This document shows positions 8,715-18,703 of a stretch of DNA of 64,000 bases, one piece after another. Position numbers and translations under genes: made by a program. Origin of the DNA: Amarolinea aalborgensis (GTDB lineage: Bacteria > Chloroflexota > Anaerolineae > SSC4 > Amarolineaceae); NCBI RefSeq assembly GCF_900491745.1, contig NZ_UETR01000003.1:1-64000 (forward strand). Reading direction: 5' to 3'. How positions within the stretch are numbered: the stretch's first letter is position 1; every line of letters starts with the position of its first letter. The notes beneath the pieces are model-generated. The model was not told the DNA's origin. It made no database searches and saw nothing but the letters and a program-made list of their open reading frames with translations.

Positions 8715-9419
8715 TTGATCGCGGAATTAGAAACTCAAATCGTCGCTGCGCTCCAAACCCTATTCGACCGTTTTGGCTGGTTCGGCGTGGCCGGACTAAT
8801 GGCCTTCGAAAACGCGACCGGCATCACGCCCAGCGAGATCGTCCTCGGGTTAGCCGGCTGGCTGTTACTGGCGGCGAAGAATGCAGGGTTTGGCATGGTT
8901 TTCGTCGGCGCGCTCTATGCCGCGTTGGGCAGCACGGCTGGCGCATCCGTCACCTATTGGCTGGCGCGCCTGGGCGGGCGACCCGTGGTTGACCATACGG
9001 CGCGCTGGTTGCGCATCACCCCGTATCACATCACGCGCGCCGAGGCTCAGTTTCGGCGTTGGGGCCCTGGCGTGGTGCTCTTTGGGCGCCTCGTGCCAGG
9101 GGTGCGAACGTGGGTGACGGTTCCCGCCGGCCTGGCGCGCATGTCCTACCTGCAATTCGTTGTGTTTACCTTTGCGGGCGCTTACGTATGGAGCGCGCTG
9201 CTTATCGGCGTCGGTTATGAACTGGGGCACGCCTGGTGGCGTATGCGTGATTTTGCCCAGCAATTCGCTCCCTGGTTCCTGGCTGGGCTGCTGGCCGTGG
9301 GGCTTCTCGGGTTGATGGCGCGCTGGCTGGCGGCCCAACGGCAGAGGCGTTCGGCTCTCGTGCCGGTAACAAATGAAGACGAAAAAGAAGCTCATTGTCA
9401 CTTGACCATGAAGGACTGA
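8715..9419 (+). CDS. DedA-family membrane protein (VTT domain)
   Basis: 234 residues and several membrane helices. The DedA/VTT signature is clear: an E-x-x-x-x-x-P-S-E motif (ENATGITPSE) early on and the FGRLVPGVRTWVTVPAGLA segment in the middle. Family members act in membrane lipid transport (undecaprenyl-phosphate or phospholipid flipping) and in proton-motive-force homeostasis. The TTG start at 8715 is supported by GAGGAG 5 nt upstream; no in-frame ATG precedes the conserved region. The P-type ATPase gene follows after 3 bp, so the two are surely co-transcribed, downstream of the attenuator-like leader. Confidence 0.85.
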   Translation: MIAELETQIVAALQTLFDRFGWFGVAGLMAFENATGITPSEIVLGLAGWLLLAAKNAGFGMVFVGALYAALGSTAGASVTYWLARLGGRPVVDHTARWLRITPYHITRAEAQFRRWGPGVVLFGRLVPGVRTWVTVPAGLARMSYLQFVVFTFAGAYVWSALLIGVGYELGHAWWRMRDFAQQFAPWFLAGLLAVGLLGLMARWLAAQRQRRSALVPVTNEDEKEAHCHLTMKD

Positions 9420-11459
9420 AGCATGAATCCACAACCTACCTGGCATGTCCTGACGACTGATCAGGTCTTTGCCCATCTGAATACCGGCTCTGCCGGATTG
9501 ACCAGCGCAGAAGCGGCGCAGCGGCTGGCTGAGCACGGCCCCAATGAGCTGCGCGCGGCCGGCCGCGTCTCGCCGTGGACCGTGCTGCTCGGCCAGTTCA
9601 AGAACGTGCTCATCGTGATCCTGCTCGTGGCCACAACGCTCTCGGCCGTGCTCGGGCACGGCGTCGAGGCCATCGCCATCGCCGTCATTGTGCTGTTGGC
9701 CGTGCTCTTGGGTTTTACCCAGGAATACCGCGCCGAGCGCGCGATCGAAGCGCTGCGACGCATGGCCGCGCTCACCGCAACCGTGCTCCGGGACGGCGAG
9801 GAGGTGGAAATCCCGGCGCGCGGCCTGGCGCCCGGCGATGTCATTCGGCTGCAAGCAGGCGACGTCGTGCCGGCGGATGCGCGCCTGGTAGAGTCGGTCA
9901 ACCTGCAGATCGAGGAGGCTGCGCTCACCGGCGAGTCGGTCCCGGTGGAAAAGCACACTGCGCCGCTGGCCAACGAGAAGTTGGCGCTCGGCGACCGCAA
10001 GAACCTGGCCTATTCCGGCACGGTGGCCACCTATGGCCGGGGGCTGGCCGTAGTGATCGCCACCGGCATGAACACCGAATTCGGCAAGATCACCGGCATG
10101 CTGCAATCGGTGGAGACCGGCAAGACGCCGCTGCAAGAAAACCTCGACCGGATGGGCAAGTCGTTGGCCAAAGCCGCCCTGGTCATCGTGGCGCTCATCG
10201 TCGTTGCGGGTCTGCTGCGCGGCCAGTCCTTCATCGAGATGTTCATCTTCGGCATCGCGCTGGCCGTCGCCGTGGTCCCAGAGGCGCTGCCGGCCGTGGT
10301 GACGATCTCGCTGGCCCTCGGAGTCCAGCGCATGGTCAAGCGGAACGCCCTGGTGCGCCGCCTGCCGGTCGTCGAGGCCCTGGGCAGCACCACGGTGATC
10401 TGCTCGGACAAGACCGGCACCTTGACCCGGGATGAGATGACCGTCCGCAAGATCTTCGTGGCCGGCCGGCTGGTGGATGTCTCCGGCGCGGGCTATGAGC
10501 CGCACGGCGCATTTGCCCAGGATGGCTCCCCCGTCACCCCGTCCGGGCCGCTGCTGGAACTGCTGCGCGGGGCCGCGCTGGCTTCCGATGCCCGGCTGGT
10601 CGAGAAGGACGGTCACTGGGACATCAAAGGCGACCCGACAGAGGGCGCGCTGGTGGTGGCCGCGGTCAAGGGCGGACTGCAGCGAGCAGACCTGGAAGCC
10701 GAATTCCCACGGGTGAACGAAATTCCCTTCACCTCCGAGACCAAGCGCATGACGACCTTGCATGCGACCGCGGACGGCCCGGTGGCCTATGCCAAGGGCG
10801 CGGCCGAGGTCATCCTTGACGCCTGTACACAGCGGTTGACCGAAGACGGCGCACAACCGCTCGACGCCGCGTCCCGCGAGGAGATCCTGGCACAGGCGCG
10901 GCAGATGGCCGGCACGGCGCTGCGCGTGTTGGGCATCGCTGCCAAGCCCGGCGCGTCGATCGAGGATGCTGAACGCGAGATGACCTTCCTGGGGTTGATC
11001 GGCATGATTGACCCGCCCCGCGCCGAAGCCAAGGCGGCCATTCAGGCATGCGAGTTGGCCGGCATCAAGGTGGCGATGATCACGGGCGACCACCCGCTGA
11101 CCGCGCAGGCGGTGGCGAGTGAATTGGGCCTGCTCAAGACCGGACGCAGCGTGACCGGCGCGGAGCTGGAGGCGATGAGCGAGGCCGAATTCGAGCGTGA
11201 CGTGGAAGGGATCGAGGTCTACGCGCGCGTTTCGCCGGCGCATAAACTACGTGTGGTGACGGCTCTGCAAGGACATGGGCACATCGTCGCGATGACCGGC
11301 GACGGGGTGAACGATGCGCCCGCGCTCAAGAAGGCGGACATCGGCATCGCTATGGGCATCACCGGGACGGACGTCAGCAAGGAAGCCGCGGCCATGACCC
11401 TCACCGACGATAACTTCGCCTCCATCGTCGCCGCGGTGGAAGAGGGGCGCGGCATTTTC

Positions 11460-13304
11460 GTATCTTCTCAATAATCCGGGGTAACCAGTTATGTTGGTTC
11501 CCAGGAAGCGCCGAGTGACAGTTCGATGGCGCGCTGCGTGATGAGGTCGGCGAGATCAGGCATCTGGCAGGCGCCAGACACGCGATCATGGATGTAGCGA
11601 TAGATGCTGACGCCCAGCTTCTTGGCTGTGGCCGTCAGAGTCATAAAGGTATCCCAAGCGTTGGCGCCATCGTGCGTACGCGGGCCAAAGCTGACATCAC
11701 GTTTGCGCACGCGCTGGCGGGCACCCAGTTCGGCCGGGTTGTTGTGCAGCGGGATTTCGGGATGGTCGAGGACCAGCAAGAGGTTGGTCTTCTTGAACTT
11801 GGTCTTTTCAATGCGCTCATCCAAGGCTCGGTAGCCAGTCACCGTGGCGAACAAGGTATCGAACTTGGTCTCGAGTCGCGCTTTCTCGTCTGTGCTGGGC
11901 TGCTGACGGTAGGTCAGCAGTTCGTCGTAGTATTTCCAGAACTGCTTGGTAAACTCGGTCAAGAGGTTGCGGAACGGCGGACTGCTCGGGTCAAGTTTCT
12001 TGTAGTGGCGGCCTTCGTGAATCCAACACAGCGCCAGTTGCTCAGTCACCCAGTTGAATTGGGGAGCGTCATCGCACAGCAGGAGTTTGACGACCGGGAA
12101 CTCCAATTGGGCATGGTAGGAGGCAACGGTCGCCGCTTCCAAGATGTGCGACCGCTGCTGCGGCCCCAGGGCCGGCAGACGTTCGTCCAACAGAGCTTTG
12201 AACTCGGCTTCACTCAAGTCCTGGTCTTGCGGCAGACCTTGTACGATGCGTACGGTGCGCTGCGCCAAGCCGAACACGTACAGAAAACTGATGGCTTCGG
12301 CATTGACCCGGAAGGTACGGACGTGCAGATTACGCAGTACGTCCACAATGGTCAGCCGGTCTTTGTGGGCCGTCGTGAAGTACGCCGTATACAGCGGATT
12401 ACATACCACATGACAATGCTCATTCTGGCCATTGACCCGCGTTGCCGTATCGTCCAGGTGTTGCCACGGGCTGCTGCGCAGTCCCGCTTCGTAGATGGCA
12501 GCCTTCTCGGCGTGCAGGTCCGGCCAGTCTTTGATCAGCCAGTTCGACAACTCACCCGCCGACAGTTGGATACCAACATTGGCGAAGAACTCCAGGATCT
12601 TCGGCTCGGCCACGTTGCAGGCGAAATACTGCACCAACGCCAGCGCTTTGATCCCCGGCCCAAACTGTCCTGTGTAGCCCGGCGGCAGTGCCGCCAGATA
12701 CACCCGGCGCTCGCTCGGTGAGTAGTACTTCTCTTTGTGGTACAGCACGTTGTCGGTGTGGATGACCACATCCTGCACAACGCTGTCTTCGTAACCCTTG
12801 AACTCCGCATCGGCAGGCAGTTGCGTCTTATCAACCGTCAGCACTTCTTCGCGATCAATCGTGATCTTGGCCAGCTTGCTGCCCTTCTGCCATGCCTGTG
12901 GCTTGCGCCGCTCGGCCTCTGACGAGTGGTTCTTATCTGCCCCAGGCGTCTTGCCACGCCGATTGGGCTTGATATCCGGCTTGCCTTGTTCACCCTTCAG
13001 GTGGTTGTTCTCGTCGCGCAGTCGCTGCACCTCGGCTTGCAACTGGCGCACCGTCGCCTGCAGATCCTCAACCAAGTTCAGCAACCCAACGATGGCACGC
13101 TTGGCCTGCGCTACATCCTCGAGCTGATCCAGATCAAGCTGTTCGAACAACATAATCCCTCACCACCTGCACGGGTCAGACTATTCAGCTTCACGGCACC
13201 CGGCACAACGACTCGCAGTATAGCACGACTGACAGCCGCTTGTCTATGATCATTGTCCTTGACACCGGGCTCAGTTCACTCCCCCCGGTTTATTGAGAAG
13301 ATAC
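11460..13304 (-). mobile_element. IS66-like insertion sequence with intact ends
   Basis: 1845 bp. The ends are inverted repeats starting GTATCTTCTCAATAA, with further CCGGGG pairing. It is flanked by the 8-bp duplication GCATTTTC at 11452-11459 and 13305-13312; IS66-family elements make 8-bp duplications. It carries a single transposase gene and no obvious accessory TnpA/TnpB genes, as in the ISBst12-like branch. The preserved ends and duplication indicate a recent insertion. Confidence 0.92.
11489..13153 (-). CDS. IS66-family (ISBst12-like) transposase
   Basis: 554 residues. A leucine-zipper-like coiled coil (about 25-55) is followed by a charged linker and the IS66 catalytic domain. Candidate DDE residues are in HLDDTATR, LLCDDAPQF and NPAELGARQRVRKRDVSFG. 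The length equals that of intact ISBst12-like transposases, so the element may still be active. It is transcribed against the ATPase gene it interrupts. Confidence 0.9.
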   Translation of the reverse strand: MLFEQLDLDQLEDVAQAKRAIVGLLNLVEDLQATVRQLQAEVQRLRDENNHLKGEQGKPDIKPNRRGKTPGADKNHSSEAERRKPQAWQKGSKLAKITIDREEVLTVDKTQLPADAEFKGYEDSVVQDVVIHTDNVLYHKEKYYSPSERRVYLAALPPGYTGQFGPGIKALALVQYFACNVAEPKILEFFANVGIQLSAGELSNWLIKDWPDLHAEKAAIYEAGLRSSPWQHLDDTATRVNGQNEHCHVVCNPLYTAYFTTAHKDRLTIVDVLRNLHVRTFRVNAEAISFLYVFGLAQRTVRIVQGLPQDQDLSEAEFKALLDERLPALGPQQRSHILEAATVASYHAQLEFPVVKLLLCDDAPQFNWVTEQLALCWIHEGRHYKKLDPSSPPFRNLLTEFTKQFWKYYDELLTYRQQPSTDEKARLETKFDTLFATVTGYRALDERIEKTKFKKTNLLLVLDHPEIPLHNNPAELGARQRVRKRDVSFGPRTHDGANAWDTFMTLTATAKKLGVSIYRYIHDRVSGACQMPDLADLITQRAIELSLGASWEPT

Positions 13305-14033
13305 GCATTTTCGGCAACATCAAGAAATATCTGATGTACCTGCTCTCGTCGAACATCGGCGAGATCGGCCTCATGGCCGGCGCCACCCTGGCGGGCCTGC
13401 CGCTGCCGCTGACCGCTGTGCAGCTCCTGTACGTCAATCTCGTCACCGACGGCCTGCCGGCGCTCGCCCTCGCGGTGGACCCGCCTGAGCGGGACCTGAT
13501 GCAGCGCAAGCCGCGCGACCCGCGCACAGGCATCTTCACCCGGCCGGTGGTGTCGCTGATGACCGTGGGCGGGCTGTGGTCAACGACTGCCAACCTGGGC
13601 GTGTTCATCTGGGCGCTGAACTCCGGCCGCAGCGTGGCCGAAGCGATGACCATGACTTTCGTCTCGCTCGTGCTCATCCAGTTCTTCAAAGCCTACAACT
13701 ATCGCTCGGATCGCAACTCCGTGTTGGATCGGCCCTTTGCCAACAAGTGGCTGAACCTGGCCATCGTCTCGCAGTTGGCGCTGTTGGCCCTGGTCATCTA
13801 CTGGCAGCCTCTGCACGATGTGTTCGGCACCTTCTACCTAACGCTGGAAGATTGGTTGATCGTAACAGCCGTGGCGTTCACGGTCTCGCCGGTGCTGGAG
13901 CTGGCAAAGTGGATGGTGCGGCGCGGCTGGTTTGGGAAGATGAGTTGATCACTCGTACGAAGTCCGAGGCCGCCGATCAGCGGAACGTCAGCAGAAATGC
14001 GGCGATCCCAGCAACTACAAGTGGAGGTCATTG

Positions 14034-14462
14034 ATGGCCGATGCGAATGGGGTGCAACAGCACGAGATGGCCCTGGCGGCGAGACTGCGCCTGCTCTGGG
14101 AGCAAGCGCACGGCGCGCCCGCCGGCGAGGTGCACGTGCTCATCGGACCCGACAGTGTGGCTGCTTGGCTCGATGACGTATTGAGCCTGGCCGAGCGGGC
14201 GGTGATCAAACGCGCGGATGGTCAACACTTGATGGAGCGCTATGCCGAACAGTTGTTGGCGGTCATCCAGCCTGAGCTGCAGGCGCACGTCGAAGCCGTG
14301 GCGGGGCGAAACGTGGTTTCCGGCAGCATTCGCGCCGATGTGGACACGGGGCGCGTGGTATGCTTCTTTCTCCTGGGCGAGCCGTTGGCGCCGCTACCCG
14401 TTCCCGGGGCCGATAGTCTCCCATCAGGAGGTTGCGATGCCCGCGCAGACTCTGACCGCTGA
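14034..14462 (+). CDS. Second DUF2294 domain protein
   Basis: 142 residues. The pattern LRLLWEQAHGAPAGEVHVLIGPDSVAAWLDDVLS, split here as LRLLWEQAHG and VHVLIGPDSV, followed by YAEQLLAVIQPELQ and a terminal DVDTGRVVCFFLLG, matches DUF2294. The ATG at 14034 has GGAGG 6 nt upstream. It lies about 85 bp after the disrupted ATPase gene and before the antiporter gene on the same strand. The function is unknown; position among ion transporters is the only clue. Confidence 0.65.
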   Translation: MADANGVQQHEMALAARLRLLWEQAHGAPAGEVHVLIGPDSVAAWLDDVLSLAERAVIKRADGQHLMERYAEQLLAVIQPELQAHVEAVAGRNVVSGSIRADVDTGRVVCFFLLGEPLAPLPVPGADSLPSGGCDARADSDR

Positions 14463-14569
14463 GGTCGTTTCGGTGCCGCGCTGGTCTGATGGTACAATTC
14501 AGTTACAAACAAGACGCTGAGGCGGGAGAAAGACGGCCATCCGATCGCGGACGCACATGAGGAGGACGC

Positions 14570-15658
14570 GTGCCACTACTCTTCTTCTTCGTTGGGTTGG
14601 CGCTGTTGATCGTCGGCGCCGAGGTGCTGGTGCGCGGGGCCACACGCCTGGGCGCCGCCTTTGGCATGCCCCCGATCGTGATCGGGCTGACCATCGTGGC
14701 CTTTGGCACCAGCGCGCCCGAGGTCGCGGTCGCCGTGCAAGCGGTTCTCGCCGGACAGCCGGACCTGGCGGTGGGTAACGTGGTAGGCAGCAACATCGCT
14801 AACATCCTGTTCGTGCTCGGCCTCGCCGCGCTGGCCACGCCGCTGATCGTGACCCAACGGCTCGTGCAGATTGACGTGCCGCTGGTGATTGGCGCGTCGT
14901 TCCTCATGTTATTCATGGCGCTGGACGGCGCAATCAGCCGGCTGGATGGCCTGGTGCTGTTGGCAGGCGGCGCGGCCTACACAATCTGGACGGTTAGCCA
15001 GAGTCGTGATCCGACGCAAGCGGTCCGCGCTGAATACGCGGGAGAATTCGGGGCGATCCGGGCTGGGCCAGGCACGTGGCTCGTTTCGGGTGCGCAGGTG
15101 CTGGCGGGGGTGGGGCTGTTGGCGCTGGGCGCTCACTGGCTGGTGCTCGGCGCCGTGAGTATTACCACGGCCCTCGGCGTGAGTGAGCTGGTCATCGGGT
15201 TAACGGTGGTCGCGGTCGGCACATCCATGCCGGAAGCCGTCACGTCAGTCGTGGCCGCCTTGCGCGGCGAGCGCAACATCGCGGTGGGGAGTATCGTCGG
15301 CAGCAACCTGCTCAATATCTTCTGGGTCTTGGGTCTCGCCAGCACAATCGCGTCCGGCGGCGTGTCCGTATCCCCGGCCGCCCTGCGTCTCGACATCCCG
15401 GTCATGATCGCGGTGGCCATCGCGTGCATGCCGATGTTTCTCCGTGGGAACGTGATTGCTCGCTGGGAAGGAGCATTCTTCCTCGGCTACTTCGTGGCCT
15501 ATACGGCCTATCTCATCCTGGATGCTTCACAGCACCGCGTGCTCCCAGCTTTCAGCGCCGTGATGCTGGAATTTGTCCTGCCGTTGACAGCCGTGACGCT
15601 CGTGGTCATTTTGGTAGGTGCGGTGCGCGCAGCGCGCGCACCGCGAAGGAACCCTTAG
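14570..15658 (+). CDS. Na+/Ca2+-type cation antiporter (CaCA family)
   Basis: 362 residues and about ten membrane helices, arranged as an internal duplication. The two alpha-repeats carry the family motifs GTSAPE (first half) and GTSMPE (second half), each followed by GN(I/V)VGSNI.N or GSIVGSNLLN. It should exchange Ca2+ for Na+ or H+ at the membrane. The GTG start at 14570 has GGAGG about 4 nt upstream. With the ATPase inactivated, this may be the remaining Ca2+ exporter of the cluster. Confidence 0.9.
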   Translation: MPLLFFFVGLALLIVGAEVLVRGATRLGAAFGMPPIVIGLTIVAFGTSAPEVAVAVQAVLAGQPDLAVGNVVGSNIANILFVLGLAALATPLIVTQRLVQIDVPLVIGASFLMLFMALDGAISRLDGLVLLAGGAAYTIWTVSQSRDPTQAVRAEYAGEFGAIRAGPGTWLVSGAQVLAGVGLLALGAHWLVLGAVSITTALGVSELVIGLTVVAVGTSMPEAVTSVVAALRGERNIAVGSIVGSNLLNIFWVLGLASTIASGGVSVSPAALRLDIPVMIAVAIACMPMFLRGNVIARWEGAFFLGYFVAYTAYLILDASQHRVLPAFSAVMLEFVLPLTAVTLVVILVGAVRAARAPRRNP

Positions 15659-15769
15659 CCTTGTTCGGATAGGCGCTTGGTTTCTGAAACCAATCATGCC
15701 ACAGCTTGAAGCACATGTCAACAGCATGACATTCCGGATCTGCACCCTTCTTCGGGCGCCTGGCATCGC

Positions 15770-17059
15770 CTATGATGATAGCAGCCATTCAGCCAGGGAG
15801 CGGACTTCGATCGTGAGGCCGTTTGTCTCTATCGGCTCCGCATTGGCATCCGTCAGGATCAGCCCGTGCGTCAAGCCCAGGCCGCGCGTGGCAGCGGTCA
15901 AGGCGCGCAGCTCGCGCTCGCGGGTGGCTGGCTGCGCCAGGTTCTGGCTGACCTGGATCAACTCGCGGGTTTCCGGCAGATAGAAGTCCACCTCGAACCC
16001 TGCCGGCGACGTGTAGTAGTAGACCTCCGGCGTCCGCCGCCGGAGCGCCAGAAAGGCCAGGTTTTCCAGCAGTTTCCCCGTGTTGGGCGAGAAAGCAAAG
16101 CCTACCGCGCTCGCCAGGCCGGTGTCAATGGCATAGACCTTTTTCGGCGCCACCTGTTGGCGCTTGACCGAAAAGTCGTAGACGTTGGCCGTGAAGATCA
16201 GCCAACTGTTCTCCAGGTATTCGACGTAGTTCTTGACGGTGTTGACGCTGCCGAGCCGGAGCTGCTCCTTGAGCTTGTTGAACGACACCAGGCCCGCCGG
16301 GTTGCTCATCAGATAGAAGGCCAGCTCCTTGAGCGCGCGCACCTCCTCGATCCGGTGGCGCGTCGCGATGTCCCGGTAAAGCACATCGTCGTAGAGGGTG
16401 CGCGCCAACGGCAGCTCGGGGTACTTGAGCGGTTCTGGGATCCCGCCCAGGCGCAGGTACTCGCCCAGGTAACCCTGCAGGCGCGCCCCGTCTATCGTGG
16501 TCAGGCGGGTCAGGTCGGGCACGGCGTAACCCCGAAAACGCAGGAACTCGGCGAACGAGAAGGGGAATAGCTCGATCGGCACATAGCGTCCCGTCAGGCG
16601 GCTGCCCAGTTCGCGGCTGAGCAGCGAAGCGTTGGAGCCGGTGATGTAGAACTTGAGCCCCATCTCCATGAAGCGGCGGACGAAGTGCTCCCAGCCGGGC
16701 ACGTTCTGGATCTCGTCTATCACGAAGACGCCGCGCTCGCCGAACAGCTCCACCAGCAGCGCGTACAGATCGTTCGCATCATCGGCCGCGAAGCCCAGGA
16801 AGCGTTCGTCCTCGAAGTTGATGTAGTAGAACCTGTCCTCGCCTAGGCGGTGGGCCAATTGCGCCAGCAGGGTTGACTTGCCAGCCCGCCGCAGGCCGGA
16901 GATGATAACCGCATGCGGCAGCGGCGCCGCGCGCTCAAGCTCGCCTAACTGCGCCCGTTCGATGCCGGTGTCGCGGCGCCAGAAGGCATCGAACTGTTCC
17001 AGCAGCATAGCCCGAACCTGGTCCCTAGACCACCTGGTTATCCAGCTATTGTCAGTCAT
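15770..17059 (-). CDS. AAA_14/DUF4143 ATP-binding protein
   Basis: 429 residues. The N-terminal ATPase has Walker A GLRRAGKST (residues 55-63) and Walker B VFVIDEIQN. The C-terminal half is a DUF4143 domain ending in a nuclease-like fold segment (EVDFYLPETRELIQVSQN). Such proteins are widespread, often solitary, and their role is unsettled. The ATG at 17059 is preferred over the one at 17077 because the upstream one lies beyond the predicted transcription start. It stands alone, convergent with the antiporter gene. Confidence 0.85.
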   Translation of the reverse strand: MTDNSWITRWSRDQVRAMLLEQFDAFWRRDTGIERAQLGELERAAPLPHAVIISGLRRAGKSTLLAQLAHRLGEDRFYYINFEDERFLGFAADDANDLYALLVELFGERGVFVIDEIQNVPGWEHFVRRFMEMGLKFYITGSNASLLSRELGSRLTGRYVPIELFPFSFAEFLRFRGYAVPDLTRLTTIDGARLQGYLGEYLRLGGIPEPLKYPELPLARTLYDDVLYRDIATRHRIEEVRALKELAFYLMSNPAGLVSFNKLKEQLRLGSVNTVKNYVEYLENSWLIFTANVYDFSVKRQQVAPKKVYAIDTGLASAVGFAFSPNTGKLLENLAFLALRRRTPEVYYYTSPAGFEVDFYLPETRELIQVSQNLAQPATRERELRALTAATRGLGLTHGLILTDANAEPIETNGLTIEVRSLAEWLLSS

Positions 17060-17065
17060 ACTGCA

Positions 17066-17094
17066 ATCATACACCAAAATGCTTTCACTGTCAA
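17066..17094 (-). promoter_or_regulatory. Near-consensus promoter giving a leaderless mRNA
   Basis: On the minus strand TTGACA (17094-17089) and TATGAT (17071-17066) are 17 bp apart. The start point would fall at about 17059, on the ATG of the AAA_14 gene itself. Confidence 0.65.
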
Positions 17095-17111
17095 TGAAAT
17101 CATTTTCAGGG

Positions 17112-18605
17112 TTAGACTGGCTGGGGATCTGCTTGCCGCGGCGTCTCCTGGATGGCGCGGAAGTCGGCGCGCAGCCGCGTCAGTTCGCTCTCGCTGATCG
17201 GATGATCGCCGTAGTGGACGCGCATGTAGGCCAGGGTCAGGCGCTGCAGGGCGACGTCCTGGCCCGGAAAGGCCTGGTGGAGGATGGGCAGGTATTCATC
17301 GGGGGCCACGGCCGGCGGCCGGGCAAAGCCGCGCTGCCGCGCCAGGCGCGTCAGGTTGGCGTAGAGGTTCTGCACGGAGATGGCGGCCAGGAGCTGGCTG
17401 CCCAGGCCGTAGCGGCGCACCAGGCGCGCCAGGTTGCGCAGCCGTCGCCAGCCGCGGCGCAGGCTGTTGCCGCCAAAGGTCAAATCCTCGTGCGCGACAT
17501 CTTCGGCCTGATCGCTGACGCGCGACCGGCGCACGCGCCCGAGCATCAGGAGGACAAAGACGATCATCAGGCCCAAGACCACCAGCACCAAAGTGTAGCG
17601 AGCGGCCACCCAGATCCAGGGGGGGATGGGGTCGGCGGTTGGCTGCGTCGTCGCCTGGGTATCCAGGCTGGCAGCCTGCATCCTTTGAATGATGTTGTCC
17701 AGGCTGGTGAGCAGCGACGAATTACGAAAGAGGCCGACCAGGCTCTGGAACAGCCATTCCAAGATCGGCGCCAGGACCGCAAAGAGGGCATCGAGTACGA
17801 AGCGGAGGACGCGGCCGAGAATGACCCACAGCGGCCCCAGCCAACGGATGAGGGCCAGGATTCCCTGCGGCGTCACGACTGCGGCCAGGAGCGCGGTCGC
17901 GCCCAGCGTGACGCCGATCATCGCCAGGAGCTGCGCCAGGCGGCCCGCAGGCATCATCACGCCGGCGCTGTCGTACCCTCGCACCGCCTGTTGGTCAATG
18001 CGCGTGAGGGCCACGGCGGTCAGACCGAGGAAGAAGTAGAACCATACGAACTGCACGGCAGCCAGCGCCTGCGGTGCGACGCCGGCCAGCAAACCGCCGC
18101 CGACAATGAGCAGCAGAATCCCCAGGCGAAAGGCGACGCCGATGCTGAAGAAACCGAGGTCACGATTGGACGCGCTGGCCGCGCGCTGCCATAGGAAGAG
18201 CATGACCAGGAAGAAGAACAACTCCGGCCGCAGGCCGCGCTGGAAGTTGAAGATGGCGTCTGCCGTGTTGCGCAGCCAGGCCGCGTCGGTGAGCAGAGCG
18301 CGGCTGTAGAGGCCAAAACGAATCGCCAGCAGGGTCGTCAGCAGCAGCAGGCCCAGCACGCTCAGCTCGAACTGCGGCGATTCCAGGTCGCGGCGCTGCA
18401 GGATGTCGAGCATCAGCATGAGCAGCAGGAGGCTGGCCCAGAGCACGGCAAAGAGCGCCAGCGGGCTGGGAGTCGGCAGCGCCAGGTCTGCGCGCCAGAT
18501 GCGCCGCGCCTGAAAAAACAGCAGGAGCAGCGGCGTCAGCCAGGCCATCTCCATGCCAGCCAGGCAAATGAAAATCAAGCGATGCCGACGATTACTCAGC
18601 AGCAC
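17112..18605 (-). CDS. DUF4129 membrane protein
   Basis: 497 residues with about nine hydrophobic segments and a cytoplasmic C-terminal DUF4129-type helical domain (about 400-490: DEYLPILHQAFPGQDVALQR). In many bacteria DUF4129 proteins are encoded with DUF58 and MoxR proteins and a transglutaminase, in a membrane-complex assembly locus. Here it follows the DUF58 gene on the same strand after a simple-sequence tract. No MoxR gene is seen in the window. A decayed second copy lies at 7590-7975. Confidence 0.75.
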   Translation of the reverse strand: MLLSNRRHRLIFICLAGMEMAWLTPLLLLFFQARRIWRADLALPTPSPLALFAVLWASLLLLMLMLDILQRRDLESPQFELSVLGLLLLTTLLAIRFGLYSRALLTDAAWLRNTADAIFNFQRGLRPELFFFLVMLFLWQRAASASNRDLGFFSIGVAFRLGILLLIVGGGLLAGVAPQALAAVQFVWFYFFLGLTAVALTRIDQQAVRGYDSAGVMMPAGRLAQLLAMIGVTLGATALLAAVVTPQGILALIRWLGPLWVILGRVLRFVLDALFAVLAPILEWLFQSLVGLFRNSSLLTSLDNIIQRMQAASLDTQATTQPTADPIPPWIWVAARYTLVLVVLGLMIVFVLLMLGRVRRSRVSDQAEDVAHEDLTFGGNSLRRGWRRLRNLARLVRRYGLGSQLLAAISVQNLYANLTRLARQRGFARPPAVAPDEYLPILHQAFPGQDVALQRLTLAYMRVHYGDHPISESELTRLRADFRAIQETPRQADPQPV

Positions 18606-18610
18606 GATCC

Positions 18611-18703
18611 TTCTCCAATCCCCGGTCTCCGATCTCCAGTCTCCAATCTCCGATCTCTGGTCTCCAATCTCCGATCTCTATCCTGCGATCTCTGGTCTCC
18701 TCA
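18611..18703. repeat. Simple-sequence tract (TCTCC/GATCTC)
   Basis: About ten imperfect tandem units of the form 'atctccgatctctggtctcc' lie between the DUF58 and DUF4129 genes. The tract encodes nothing convincing. Confidence 0.7.

Larger units (their letters stand above)
9423..13948 (+). pseudogene. P-type cation (Ca2+-type) ATPase, split by an insertion sequence
   Basis: The uninterrupted protein would have about 890 residues. The N-terminal part (679 codons) has the actuator motif LTGES, PEALP in the fourth membrane helix, the phosphorylation site CSDKTGTLT (Asp329), KGA in the nucleotide domain and the hinge TGDGVNDAP. The C-terminal part (13313-13948, 211 residues) carries the last membrane helices. 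An IS66-like element sits between codons 679 and 680, so the first reading frame ends with four IS-encoded residues. Removing the IS and one target copy restores the frame exactly. The family is SERCA/PMR1-like type II; the ion is not certain. As it stands the pump lacks its C-terminal membrane half and should be inactive. Confidence 0.9.

Noticed and set aside
8865..11243. Long minus-strand open frame of 792 codons
   Set aside because: It is antisense to the DedA and ATPase genes, has no domain signature and follows from high-GC codon use of the real genes.
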